A stretch of DNA of 64,000 nt from Paenibacillus chondroitinus NBRC 15376 (GCF_004000765.1 NZ_BILW01000025.1:30720-94719); one strand, 5' to 3'. Positions 27,041 through 35,616 are shown, counted from the stretch's first letter. The notes: generated from the letters alone by a model not told the origin. Program-made: numbers and translations.

Positions 27041-27073
27041 AGTTTAAACAAATATTGGGAGGTGCTGCCGATC

Positions 27074-27835
27074 ATGGATGCACGCAGAGCTTATCAGCTT
27101 CGGCCCGTTATTTTTCTAAATACGGTTCCCAAAAGTGGAACAAACCTTCTGAATCAACTTTTGTTAGGCATTCCCGGTTCGGTCATGAACGACTACGTCT
27201 TTTATGAAGGCCTGGCTAAGGATTTGCCGATACAAGCTTCAATTCTGAGCAAGGCGGTCCCGAATGATGTATATATGGGGCATGTATACTACTCGCCCGA
27301 ATGGGCCAAACTCCTTGTCCGCCCTGGGATTAAAACCATTTTTATGATCAGGGATCTGCGTGATGTGCTGGTATCCCTAACGTATTACATCATCGAGAAA
27401 CTCCCGGATTACCCCATTTATAAGGAGTTAGTCGCTCTGCCAAGTCAGAAGGAGCGTTATTTATTGCTGATTAATGGTCTGGATGACTACCCGAATATTA
27501 AAAATTGGTTCGGGGTTTTTCAGGGTTGGTTGTCTGTGCCGGGTATTTTTATCACGACGTATGAAAAGTTGATGATTTCGAAGGCGTCAAGGCGGAAAAC
27601 GATCACAGCAATGGCGGAATTTTTGTGGGAGGGGAGCGTACCGCCTATGCCGATAGCAAAGTTGGTTCGCAGCATGGAAGCCAATATGGATAGCGGGAGC
27701 TCGTTTACTTTTCGCAAAGGTGTTGTAGGCGGTTGGAGAAATGAATTTGACGAAGAGGTTATAGCGGCCTTCAAACGTGTGGCAGGTGATGTATTGATAC
27801 AAACCGGCTATGAAAAAGATTTGCTTTGGTCATAA
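27074..27835 (+). CDS. PAPS-dependent sulfotransferase
   Basis: 253 residues from ATG 27074, preceded by GGGAGGTG; the frame is open upstream but has no ribosome site there. The 5'-phosphosulfate loop PKSGTNLL is at residues 19-26 and the 3'-phosphate site RDLRDVLVSLTYY near 92-104, both diagnostic for cytosolic-type sulfotransferases. KGVVGGWRNEF near the C-terminus matches the family's final PAPS-contacting segment. It would transfer sulfate from PAPS to a hydroxyl, most likely on a glycan given the neighbours. An APS kinase gene lies at 33505. Confidence 0.88.
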   Translation: MDARRAYQLRPVIFLNTVPKSGTNLLNQLLLGIPGSVMNDYVFYEGLAKDLPIQASILSKAVPNDVYMGHVYYSPEWAKLLVRPGIKTIFMIRDLRDVLVSLTYYIIEKLPDYPIYKELVALPSQKERYLLLINGLDDYPNIKNWFGVFQGWLSVPGIFITTYEKLMISKASRRKTITAMAEFLWEGSVPPMPIAKLVRSMEANMDSGSSFTFRKGVVGGWRNEFDEEVIAAFKRVAGDVLIQTGYEKDLLWS

Positions 27836-27856
27836 CCGGAGAAATGGAGGTTAACC

Positions 27857-28888
27857 ATGAAAATCGTAATACCTGCGGCTGATTTGCATATTGGTGGCGG
27901 TTGTAAGGTATTGGTCGATATCGCCGGGGCGCTTACGAAAAAGGGACATGAGGTCGAGGTCGTCATCCCGAGGACGGCAACTGTGAAGTATAACATTCCT
28001 TGTAAGCTGACGATCGTTCCGAAGCTGGATGCAGACTATATCCCTTACGGTGATATTATTTTGCCTAATTTCTATACAACTTTTCAATCGGCTTTCGAGG
28101 CATGGCCGGAACAAACGGTTAGATTAAGCCTTGGCTTCGAGCCGCTTTGGGTACCTAATCGCGAGGCAGCTTTATGGACATATGCCCAAGATGTCCCGAT
28201 CCTTTCTATTTCCAGCTGGTTGGATCAGCAAATATTTGATCATGTAGGGCGGCGCAGCACCGTTGTATCTCTTGGTGTAGACCCTCGGATATTTCGCCCG
28301 GAAGGTCCTCGCATTCACCCGCATCCTAGCAAGAAAACAACGAAAGTGATTCTGTATATCGCACGGGACAGGAGAGACTATGCGCTAAAAGGATTTGATG
28401 ATTTCTATGCTTGTATGGAAATTATCAGAAACGAGTATGCAGGCGATTATATGGTTTATCTCATCTGCCCGGACGGCGCAGTTTCACTGGTGACACTAGG
28501 TATACCGGAGCGCATCTTTTACCCCAAAAATGAATTTGAGATGGCGAAGCTCTTCCGGACAGCCGACGTTTTCGTAGCATCCTCTTGGTTTGAGGCTTTC
28601 TCGCTGCCTCCCTTGGAGGCCATGGCCTGCGGCACGCCTGTCGTAACGACGAATTCAGGCGGTGTAATGGACTTCTGCTCGCACATGGAAAGCGCATATG
28701 TTACCAAACCAAGAGATCCAAGGCAAATGGCACAGGGGATATGCGCTGTATTATCCGATCGCCAATTGGCGGAAAAGCTCGCTCTTGGAGGCAAAGCTAG
28801 TGCGGCACGGTTAACGAAAGCCCATTTTGAACGCAATATCGTGAACGCATTGGAGGAAATTTACAACAAACGTGCCTCGCTGAACTAA
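27857..28888 (+). CDS. GT4-family glycosyltransferase
   Basis: 343 residues, MKIVIPAADLHIGGGCKVL start with GGAGG upstream. GT-B fold with an N-terminal glycine cluster, IARDRRDYALKG donor loop and C-terminal E-x7-E (EAFSLPPLE, near 253-261) followed by ACGTPVVTTNSGG. The gene starts 21 nt after the sulfotransferase stop. Its fold half is also fused to a GT2 domain in the next gene. Confidence 0.88.
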   Translation: MKIVIPAADLHIGGGCKVLVDIAGALTKKGHEVEVVIPRTATVKYNIPCKLTIVPKLDADYIPYGDIILPNFYTTFQSAFEAWPEQTVRLSLGFEPLWVPNREAALWTYAQDVPILSISSWLDQQIFDHVGRRSTVVSLGVDPRIFRPEGPRIHPHPSKKTTKVILYIARDRRDYALKGFDDFYACMEIIRNEYAGDYMVYLICPDGAVSLVTLGIPERIFYPKNEFEMAKLFRTADVFVASSWFEAFSLPPLEAMACGTPVVTTNSGGVMDFCSHMESAYVTKPRDPRQMAQGICAVLSDRQLAEKLALGGKASAARLTKAHFERNIVNALEEIYNKRASLN

Positions 28889-28910
28889 GAACAAGGTAGG
28901 TGTTTCAACC

Positions 28911-30665
28911 GTGAATGCAAATTCCAAAGTCTCCATTGTAATACCTTTCTATAACTGTGCTTACGTCCGCACAGCGATTGAAAGTGCGCTGAGCCAAACG
29001 TATCCGAATATTGAAATCATCGTCGTTAATGATGGCTCAACGCAGCATATGGAGAAAATTGTTCCGTACATGGACCGGATTGTTTACGTGGAAAAAGCTA
29101 ACGGAGGTACGGCGAGCGCGCTGAATGCCGGTATCCGGCGCGCCACTGGCGACTATTTTGCCTGGCTCAGCTCCGACGACATGTTTGAGCCGCATAAAGT
29201 AGCCAGGCAATTGGCTTTTATGCAGGAAAAAGAGGCTAAAGTCAGCTACACCTCCTATGTTCATATGGATGGGCAGGGGACCATCTTTGGAGGACCTTCA
29301 GGTATTGGCTGTTCCACCAAAATGGAATTCTATAAAACCATGCAAAAAGGCTGTATTATCAACGGTTGCACCGTGATGCTGCATATGGATGTCTTCCAGA
29401 AGTCGGGGTACTTTAATGAGACTCGCAAATATACGCAGGATTATGATTTCTGGATGCGGGTTATGAAACGGTTTCATTTCTTCTATTTAAATGAAAGCCT
29501 TGTTCGCTACCGGGTGCACCCCGAAATGGGGTCTCGCAAGCATGAAAGCGAGATTGTCAAAGAGATCCAGTCGGTACAATCCCTCTACCGGAAACAGCTG
29601 GATGCTTTGATAGCCAAAGAGAGGATGACGATTACTTTTCCTATTATTACACTCAGCATTGGCGGAGCTCAGAGAATGTTGGCCGAAATGGTCAATGGGC
29701 TTGCGGCTAAAGGCCATGACGTTACCGTTCTGATGCCGCCTGAGGGCGTCGTAAACTATACGATTAATGCCAAAATCATCCGCACCAAACAGAACTATAT
29801 GATTCTTGAAAAAGATTATCCCAAAGCGGATGTCATTGTTTCCAATTTCTATACGATTGTACCCGAAGCATATCAGGCCAGCATGAACGGAAAAGGTGTG
29901 CACGTCCGCTTAAGCCTATGCTATGAGCCTGCTTTTCTTCCGGAAAATCAAATCTCTTTCCCTACTTATCATATTTCCAAACATATCGTCGTTCTCTCCA
30001 ATTGGCAAAAGCAGCTCATTGCACTGAATCACGGTCATCAGGCGCATATTGTGCCGGTGGGCGTCGGTACGGCATTTAGGAACATGTATATTCGCAATAC
30101 GCAGACCCAACTGCAAATATCGGCGATTATGCGGAGGCCGGAAGGCGGCTATTCCTGGCACAGAGAACAGGATTATTTGATCAACCAACTGGAAATCGTG
30201 CAGGCCAAGTATCCCGATGTCCGCATCAACCTGATGTCTCCTCCGGAAGAGTTTAGAAGCTCCCCTCTTTTACAGGCTATCAAATCCAATCATCCGACTT
30301 TTCGCTACTTAACTCCTGGGCACGATGGTGCTATGGCCTATCACTATAACGAGACGGATATATTCGTTAACTCTTCTACTTATGATTCTGCCTCACTACC
30401 AGGACTGGAGGCTATGCGCTGCGGGGCCGCTCTGGTCACAACCTACAATGGGGGAAATATGGATTACTGCCGGCATGAACAAAATGGTTTGATGTCTTAC
30501 CGCTATGAGAACCGCTTGGCAGCCGATGTCGGCCGGTTGATCGAGGATGCCGAATTGCGCAAAAGACTGGCGGCTGCCGGGGAAATTGAAGCCTCGAAAT
30601 GGACGTGGGAGCGAAGCGTAGATGCCTTTGAAAGAGTGCTATATGACATTCGAGCATCGCGATAG
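28911..30665 (+). CDS. Two-domain glycosyltransferase: GT2 fused to GT4
   Basis: 584 residues, GTG start. Residues 1-230 are a GT2 domain: VSIVIPFYNC, EIIVVNDGS, SSDD as the DxD equivalent and TQDYDFWMRV. Residues ~240-584 are a GT-B domain related to the preceding gene product: ITLSIGGAQRMLAEMV, ADVIVSNFYT, and the C-terminal STYDSASLPGLEAMRCG. Two active sites on one chain could add two successive sugars. It lies 22 bp after the GT4 gene in the same operon. Confidence 0.87.
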   Translation: MNANSKVSIVIPFYNCAYVRTAIESALSQTYPNIEIIVVNDGSTQHMEKIVPYMDRIVYVEKANGGTASALNAGIRRATGDYFAWLSSDDMFEPHKVARQLAFMQEKEAKVSYTSYVHMDGQGTIFGGPSGIGCSTKMEFYKTMQKGCIINGCTVMLHMDVFQKSGYFNETRKYTQDYDFWMRVMKRFHFFYLNESLVRYRVHPEMGSRKHESEIVKEIQSVQSLYRKQLDALIAKERMTITFPIITLSIGGAQRMLAEMVNGLAAKGHDVTVLMPPEGVVNYTINAKIIRTKQNYMILEKDYPKADVIVSNFYTIVPEAYQASMNGKGVHVRLSLCYEPAFLPENQISFPTYHISKHIVVLSNWQKQLIALNHGHQAHIVPVGVGTAFRNMYIRNTQTQLQISAIMRRPEGGYSWHREQDYLINQLEIVQAKYPDVRINLMSPPEEFRSSPLLQAIKSNHPTFRYLTPGHDGAMAYHYNETDIFVNSSTYDSASLPGLEAMRCGAALVTTYNGGNMDYCRHEQNGLMSYRYENRLAADVGRLIEDAELRKRLAAAGEIEASKWTWERSVDAFERVLYDIRASR

Positions 30666-30784
30666 ATACCCAGATTTATATATTTAGGTGATAGTCTAGG
30701 ACGAGGGTCTATTCCGCTGAGTAGTATAGGAGTGTGATGGAATCCAATTTTTGTTAGGATATGTAAAAATTTTGGAGGTGCCCT

Positions 30785-31387
30785 ATGTCCCGTATAACAG
30801 AAGACAGCGTGGTTAAGAAAACCACTCGTGTTGTTAGGAAAAATGACTGCAGCACGAGGAAAAGAGGCAAGAAAAATAAGTGTCATGTATGCAAGAAAAG
30901 ATTAAGAAAAAGAACGATCAAGGTCATATGCAAGCAGCCGAAAGCTCCTATTGTCCATGTTACGACCCCTCCAGCAGAAGTCAACGTTCAAACCAGTCCC
31001 CCCGAAGTCCATGTAACAACCCCGGAAGTTCATGTCACAACACCTCCTCCTATCGTAAACATAGAGACTCCTAAACCCGATGTTCACGTCAAAGTCGAGA
31101 CACCGAAAACGGAAGTAAAGGTTAAAGTGGATTACCCGGATGAGAGTTGCAACGAAGAGTTGAGAGACTTATTGGAGCAATATTGGGATACAGAGGTTGA
31201 ACTGTTCACATCAAGCGGAGCAGGTTCCGGGGGAGAGCCGCCAAACCGGATCGGAATGGTTGAGAAAATTGGTAAATCGACGTTAATTCTTCGTCCGACA
31301 ACGGGGAACGACATGGATCAAATCGTTATTTTCTCGATTTGCCATATCATCGGGTTCAGACCTTATACACCGGTTCCGGCTCTGTAA
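30785..31387 (+). CDS. Basic, repeat-containing protein with Sm-like C-terminus
   Basis: 200 residues, ATG after TTGGAGGTG. Residues 1-50 are Lys/Arg-rich with three Cys (CHVCKK, ICK). Residues 55-115 are Pro/Val/Thr repeats of the form PEVHVTTP and VKVETPKTEV. Residues ~120-200 begin CNEELRDLL and continue with short beta strands (DTEVELFTSSG, NRIGMVEKIG, STLILRP, IVIFSICHIIGF), resembling the small Sm-like DUF2642-type coat proteins. A structural spore-surface protein is plausible. First of three small genes. Confidence 0.65.
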   Translation: MSRITEDSVVKKTTRVVRKNDCSTRKRGKKNKCHVCKKRLRKRTIKVICKQPKAPIVHVTTPPAEVNVQTSPPEVHVTTPEVHVTTPPPIVNIETPKPDVHVKVETPKTEVKVKVDYPDESCNEELRDLLEQYWDTEVELFTSSGAGSGGEPPNRIGMVEKIGKSTLILRPTTGNDMDQIVIFSICHIIGFRPYTPVPAL

Positions 31388-31434
31388 CGGCAAGTCAGAT
31401 CCAATTACAACCTAATTGAAGGAGGAAGAGTTAC

Positions 31435-31827
31435 ATGGATGTTATCGTTATTGTTGCTGGTAACAGTTATGCTACAATGCGTGCCGTTATTAACTGTTTT
31501 GACGCTACGTTAGATTTTCCCGGACTTGAAGTAGGGGCTAAGTTAACACCTGTTCTTGCCTCATTGATGGAGGCAGGATTTTCAGTGGTGGATTTCACCG
31601 GTAACGGTAACGTTACGACGTACTTCATGGTTCGTGAACAGGCAGTCACGAGCTGTAATCCGTTAACAGCAGTCGAGGGTCGATTAAATACGCAGGTTAC
31701 TATTCAAACAGGCGCAGGAACAGAGAGCGGTACGCTGGTCCTTGTTGGTTCCGATGTCGTTGAAATTCTTGAGCCGTCAGGAGATATTCTCCTTATTCCA
31801 GCTTCCAGCATTGAATCCGTGATATAA
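31435..31827 (+). CDS. Small protein of unknown function
   Basis: 130 residues, ATG 6 nt after AAGGAGGAAG. Not recognised. The first half (MDVIVIVAGNSYATMRAVIN, LMEAGFSVVDF) looks alpha/beta; the second half (EGRLNTQVTIQTG, SGTLVLVGSDVVEIL, DILLIPASSIESVI) has the five-strand pattern of an Sm-like barrel, like its two neighbours. No signal peptide. Co-transcribed with 30785 and 31840. Confidence 0.65.
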   Translation: MDVIVIVAGNSYATMRAVINCFDATLDFPGLEVGAKLTPVLASLMEAGFSVVDFTGNGNVTTYFMVREQAVTSCNPLTAVEGRLNTQVTIQTGAGTESGTLVLVGSDVVEILEPSGDILLIPASSIESVI

Positions 31828-31839
31828 GGAGGAGAAACT

Positions 31840-32043
31840 ATGTCATTCGCAGAGTTACTGGCGAGTTTTATCGGTAGAACGGTTGAAGTGTACTTTACGA
31901 GTAATCCGCCTATTATCGGCACATTAGCTTCCGTAGACGATTGTATTTTTACTGTACAAATCAACAACACGTATTACTATAGTCCACCGGTAATCGTGAC
32001 CATCGTGGCGGATCAGATAGATTTCGTACGTGTAGTAGCGTAA
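31840..32043 (+). CDS. Small Sm-like (DUF2642-type) protein
   Basis: 67 residues, ATG 6 nt after AAGGAGGAG, only 12 bp after the previous stop. The pattern IGRTVEVYF, PIIGTLASVDDCIFTV, IVADQIDFVRV is the short five-strand arrangement seen in DUF2642-like Bacillales spore proteins. Third member of a small-protein trio that probably forms a shared structure. Confidence 0.65.
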   Translation: MSFAELLASFIGRTVEVYFTSNPPIIGTLASVDDCIFTVQINNTYYYSPPVIVTIVADQIDFVRVVA

Positions 32044-32058
32044 TCGGAAGGGAGGAGA

Positions 32059-33366
32059 TTACGTCGATGGCCTTGTGTCTCCTCCGTCCCCCCGAAGGAG
32101 GACGGTTTGTTCCTTCATCCACTTCATCCAGCCGGCATATTTCTCGGAATGTTGATGCGTAATGCTGGATTGGCGGACTCTCCGATGATAGAGAGGCTCA
32201 GGCAGATGCCTCAATTGATGAGAGTGCGACAAACGGATGATGATTTCGAAATCCTCGTATAACCTACCCCCATAAGGAGCATTCACCATCCAGCCATGGA
32301 TGCTGTGAAGGGTCTCAACCCGATAGCATCGAGGTGCTATCGGAAGAGCTCCGGCAAGCAGCGCCTCAGCGTTAAAGGCAACAGGCGTCTTGCGTAACCC
32401 TCCGAAAATAAGCTGTTTTCGTGCTCCTTCTGTCCACTCGTAATAATCCCCATACAAGAGTGATGTATCCGGTGCTAGGGTATCCGCCGTTTTAAGCAAG
32501 CGCCGAATGGCGTCTGGCGGAAGCCAGTCATCGGCATCAAGCTCCAGCAGCCAAGGGGCTTCAGCTACCGATAAAGCAGCATTCAAACAATGGGATTTGC
32601 CATAGTTAGCTTGGTTTACATACGTACGAATACGCGGATCTGCGGGTAAGGATGCCAGTTTCATCTGCGTGTTGTCGCTGGAGGCGTCATCTATAATAAT
32701 CAGTTCCCAATCAGGCATGTTTTGTGCAATAACGCTTCGAATCGCCCAAGGAAGATAATCGGCATTATTGTAGGTGCATATTGCGATACTAATGGCGGGA
32801 ATTGGCTTTACTTTCGGCTGGACAGCGCTTGACCCTGCTTCCAGAATAGGTTTGAGCAGGTCCCACTCTTCCTGCGCCTTATGCCATTTGGGGGAATGTT
32901 TGGACTGGGGCTGCCACCATTTGCTATGGAGGGTCTGCCACGACCATTCTCTCTCTAAATGAAACTGATTATCGTGAAGCAAATAAGTGTCAAAGGGCAG
33001 TTCATCTTTCTCCAGGAAAAAGGGACGGCCACTGGATCGCACAGCGCTTGTTCTCCAAACAAGAGGAGGGGAAGAAAGATTGTGCAAGTTATTGGCAGCC
33101 CCGCGTTCATAGACCATGCCGGCACAATGCTCCGGCAGCGCAGCAAGCTGTGCGGACAGCTCGGAGATAAAGCTGCTGCTCAATAAGTCTCCTGCATGCA
33201 GAGTCATAAAAAAGGGTTGATCATAAGCAAGTAGATGATCGTTCAAGGCTGCTGCGTCGTAATCATGTAGGAGCATAATGGACCAATTCGGAGCGATATG
33301 GGACAGATTGGCTATTGTAGCATCTGTATGAGCTTTATTGGACGTTCCTAGCACGTAGACCAGCAT
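32059..33366 (-). CDS. GT2-family glycosyltransferase with N-terminal extra domain
   Basis: 435 residues. Residues 1-195 are a degenerate GT2-like region (MLVYVLGTSNK, LHAGDLLSSSF). Residues ~197-435 are a full GT2 domain: ISIAICTYNN, LIIIDDASSDNT, LELDADDWLPPDA (DxD) and YEDFEIIIRLSHS. Start ATG 33366 has only a weak GGGGGA upstream. It converges with the small-protein trio; a GGAGGAGA/TCTCCTCC hairpin at the junction lacks a T-run. Confidence 0.83.
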   Translation of the reverse strand: MLVYVLGTSNKAHTDATIANLSHIAPNWSIMLLHDYDAAALNDHLLAYDQPFFMTLHAGDLLSSSFISELSAQLAALPEHCAGMVYERGAANNLHNLSSPPLVWRTSAVRSSGRPFFLEKDELPFDTYLLHDNQFHLEREWSWQTLHSKWWQPQSKHSPKWHKAQEEWDLLKPILEAGSSAVQPKVKPIPAISIAICTYNNADYLPWAIRSVIAQNMPDWELIIIDDASSDNTQMKLASLPADPRIRTYVNQANYGKSHCLNAALSVAEAPWLLELDADDWLPPDAIRRLLKTADTLAPDTSLLYGDYYEWTEGARKQLIFGGLRKTPVAFNAEALLAGALPIAPRCYRVETLHSIHGWMVNAPYGGRLYEDFEIIIRLSHSHQLRHLPEPLYHRRVRQSSITHQHSEKYAGWMKWMKEQTVLLRGDGGDTRPST

Positions 33367-33504
33367 AGGCGACTAATTCCCCCGATCATCAGCAGGCTTA
33401 TTGCATTCTATGCGGATGGCAGGGGGGTGGTTCTGCTGCGGGCAAGCTCGCACTACGAATAGTTGAGCCTATTCATAGGAACTTGTCCCGAGCAGGACTC
33501 GGAC

Positions 33505-34125
33505 TCAAAGCGTGAAACTGGATTGTGGGGCAATGACTTTATGGACAATGAGATAGTCATAGATTCGAGAGGTTGATGCTTGTAGGGAGTGCTGATTGGA
33601 TGAAATCACGATTTCGGGTTTACTGGGCGGCTCATAAGGCGCTGAAATTCCCGTAAAGTTAGGAATAACGCCTGCCCGCGCTTTCACGTAAAGTCCTTTC
33701 GGATCTCGTTTCTCGCAGATTTCAAGAGGGCAATCGATGAAAACCTCGATAAATTCCCCAGAGGCGTACAAAGATCGCGCCAACTCCCGATCCGCGCGGT
33801 AGGGCGAAATGAGAGCAACAATCGTAATGATGCCTGCGTCTACGAGCAGCTTGGCTGCTTCGGCCGTCCTACGGATGTTTTCACTGCGATCATTCGGGGA
33901 AAAACCAAGGTTGCCGTTTAAACCATGCCGAAGATTGTCTCCATCCAAGACGTAAGAACGTATATGTTGGGTGAAAAGCAATCGTTCCATTTCATAAGCA
34001 ATCGAAGATTTGCCTGAGCCGGAAAGCCCTGTGAGCCAAATCACACAGCTTTTGTGGGAATTCAGGTGGTGCCTCTCGCTCCTGGAAACATTGGATGGCT
34101 GCCACTGAATATGTTTATCGGACAA
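33505..34125 (-). CDS. cysC: Adenylyl-sulfate (APS) kinase
   Basis: 206 residues from TTG 34125, 8 nt after AAGGAGG, giving the normal CysC length; a longer frame to 34212 lacks a ribosome site. Phosphorylates APS to PAPS. P-loop GLSGSGKSS, DGDNLRHGLN, LGFSPNDRSENIRR, ISPYRADR and KARAGVIPNFTG are all conserved. No sulfate adenylyltransferase or PAPS reductase is nearby, so it probably feeds the sulfotransferase at 27074 rather than sulfate assimilation. Confidence 0.93.
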   Translation of the reverse strand: MSDKHIQWQPSNVSRSERHHLNSHKSCVIWLTGLSGSGKSSIAYEMERLLFTQHIRSYVLDGDNLRHGLNGNLGFSPNDRSENIRRTAEAAKLLVDAGIITIVALISPYRADRELARSLYASGEFIEVFIDCPLEICEKRDPKGLYVKARAGVIPNFTGISAPYEPPSKPEIVISSNQHSLQASTSRIYDYLIVHKVIAPQSSFTL

Positions 34126-34282
34126 AGGGTTCCCCTCCTTAGCTTGTATTTCTATATGTATATGTGAGAAGAGAATGTCAGGTTCTGGTCTGAAATCCTT
34201 ATAGGAATCCAATCTGATAGATGAAGAACTAGATTTTGAAAAATTGGATGAATGGGGTGTATTCCCACTTCAACCCAAACCG

Positions 34283-34291
34283 CATATGTTA
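34283..34291 (+). promoter_or_regulatory. Sporulation-type -10 candidate before the small helical genes
   Basis: CATATGTTA fits CATAnnnTA, 37 nt before the ATG at 34329. No strong -35 partner. Confidence 0.4.
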
Positions 34292-34328
34292 ATTGGGATA
34301 GCCTAAGCGGATGAGGAGGGAAACAAAC

Positions 34329-34619
34329 ATGCAGGATCAGATTACTTCGATTCTGGAGCATATGGCGAAGTCGCAGCACGAGTTGGCACGTACCTTGGAA
34401 GCCAAACGCGAGGTGATTGCTCATATGGCGAAGATGGTTAGTGAAATCCCTGACCATAATCCTTCCTTCGGAGAAATCGAAGCATTAATGGAACATTCCT
34501 TGAGTATGACCAAAGGGATTACCAGCTATTTAAACAGTCTTGCCGATTTAGAGGATGCCATCGCGGACAATCTTTCGCCAATTATGAAGGTTATGAAAGA
34601 ACAACCCGCTGATGAATAA
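34329..34619 (+). CDS. Small helical protein 1 of 3
   Basis: 96 residues, ATG after GAGGAGGG. Not recognised as a named family. Almost entirely predicted alpha-helical: MQDQITSILEHMAKSQHELAR, ALMEHSLSMTKGITSYLNSL and LEDAIADNLSPIMKVM. It shares the SQ-x-x-[LM]-A-R element with the product of 34990 and the "I(T/V)xYLNSLAxLE" style with similar short Paenibacillus proteins. No signal or membrane segment. First gene of a three-gene transcript; role unknown. Confidence 0.7.
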   Translation: MQDQITSILEHMAKSQHELARTLEAKREVIAHMAKMVSEIPDHNPSFGEIEALMEHSLSMTKGITSYLNSLADLEDAIADNLSPIMKVMKEQPADE

Positions 34620-34633
34620 ACGAGGGGCAGGGA

Positions 34634-34993
34634 GTGGGGACATTGAGCAGAAATGATAGTTACTTGTCTTACCTGGATGCTACCGCCAAGATTCAATATA
34701 ATGTAGCTCTCATTCTGGAGGCTAAGGCGCTGCATGCCGAGAAGTCGCGCAACTGGATATGCCAGCACCTGTCAACGGCCGCCTATGAAAGCAATGCTGA
34801 GCATGTGAAACAAGCGGTGGATATCCATGAGCAGCTGATTGAGGTCATCGATGGCATTACCAAGATGGAGGTAGCCTTCGCCAAAAACTTGGGCGTGCTC
34901 ATCGCAGAAGAGGATAATTCCAGCCTTGGCGGCAGTGCTGGCGGCGGATTTGGCGATTTGTTCGGAGGTTCAGGCCTCGATGATACCAAATGA
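34634..34993 (+). CDS. Small helical protein 2 of 3
   Basis: 119 residues from GTG 34634; TTG 34643 with GGAG 8 nt upstream is equally likely. Helical for residues 10-90 (YLDATAKIQYNVALILEAKA, EHVKQAVDIHEQLIEVIDGI), then a glycine-rich end GGSAGGGFGDLFGGSG. Not recognised. It overlaps the next gene by 4 nt (ATGA). Confidence 0.7.
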   Translation: MGTLSRNDSYLSYLDATAKIQYNVALILEAKALHAEKSRNWICQHLSTAAYESNAEHVKQAVDIHEQLIEVIDGITKMEVAFAKNLGVLIAEEDNSSLGGSAGGGFGDLFGGSGLDDTK

Positions 34994-35271
34994 AGATAAA
35001 TGAAAGAGAGCAGCAGATCAAGCTGGATATACTAGAATCTCTCGCAAGAAGCCAGCGGGCCTTGGCCCGAATCATTGAGAGCGTTGCCGATTCGGTAGAG
35101 AGTTCGCCGCAGCTGGCCGGTCAAATAGCTGATAATCTCACAGCTATCGTGAGTTATCAACGGATTTTGACGAGGAAAATCATAGGATTGCCGATTCGTG
35201 TGAAACAGAAGGGAACGGCGAAACAACCGTGGTTAAACACGAATACCGGCGTTCTTCAAGGCAAGCGTTAG
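34990..35271 (+). CDS. Small helical protein 3 of 3
   Basis: 93 residues, ATG overlapping the previous stop. Helical residues 1-65 (IKLDILESLARSQRALARII, LAGQIADNLTAIVSYQRIL) resemble protein 1, suggesting a shared helical-hairpin fold and possible hetero-assembly; the tail is basic. Not recognised. Confidence 0.7.
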   Translation: MKINEREQQIKLDILESLARSQRALARIIESVADSVESSPQLAGQIADNLTAIVSYQRILTRKIIGLPIRVKQKGTAKQPWLNTNTGVLQGKR

Positions 35272-35317
35272 GCTCCCCCTCTTCTTAGAAGGTATAGAAG
35301 AGGATGGGGCTTTTTTT
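35271..35317 (+). terminator. Terminator of the small helical operon
   Basis: GCTCCCC-CTCTTCT pairs with AGAAGAGG-AT-GGGGC and is followed by T7. Confidence 0.9.
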
Positions 35318-35616
35318 ACATACGTGACGCTGATTTTCATTTTACTATAAGCGCTTTCATCAAAATCGCAGTAGTCATTCGCCAATTTCTAGCCAAGCTA
35401 GGTAAGTGCATATGAATCTGTCCCAAGGCAGTCATACTATAAAAGCAGGTCGAACGTACATGATCCAGTTGCCTTGGGAAGGGAAGGCGATCTGTGATAG
35501 ATGTCCTATTTTGAGCTAGAGATAATACGGGCTTAAACGTATGCCGTGTCCATCGGGATGGATAAACATACAATGGGAACGAAAACGAAAGCACATCACA
35601 GTGGGAGGGTGTGGAC
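35318..35616. promoter_or_regulatory. Promoter region of the GT2/dTDP-sugar operon
   Basis: 299 bases without a gene. GTGACG (35324-35329), 16 nt and TATAAG (35346-35351) form a possible vegetative promoter. TCCCAAGGCA (35421-35430) and TGCCTTGGGA (35470-35479) form an inverted repeat around an ACTATAAA element. CATACAAT (35567-35574) matches the sigma-E -10 consensus CATACAnT about 43 nt before the ATG, with no clear -35. Confidence 0.45.

Noticed and set aside
26924..27073. N-terminal extension of the sulfotransferase frame
   Set aside because: No ribosome site and no conserved sequence; the GGGAGGTG-linked ATG at 27074 begins just before the PAPS loop.
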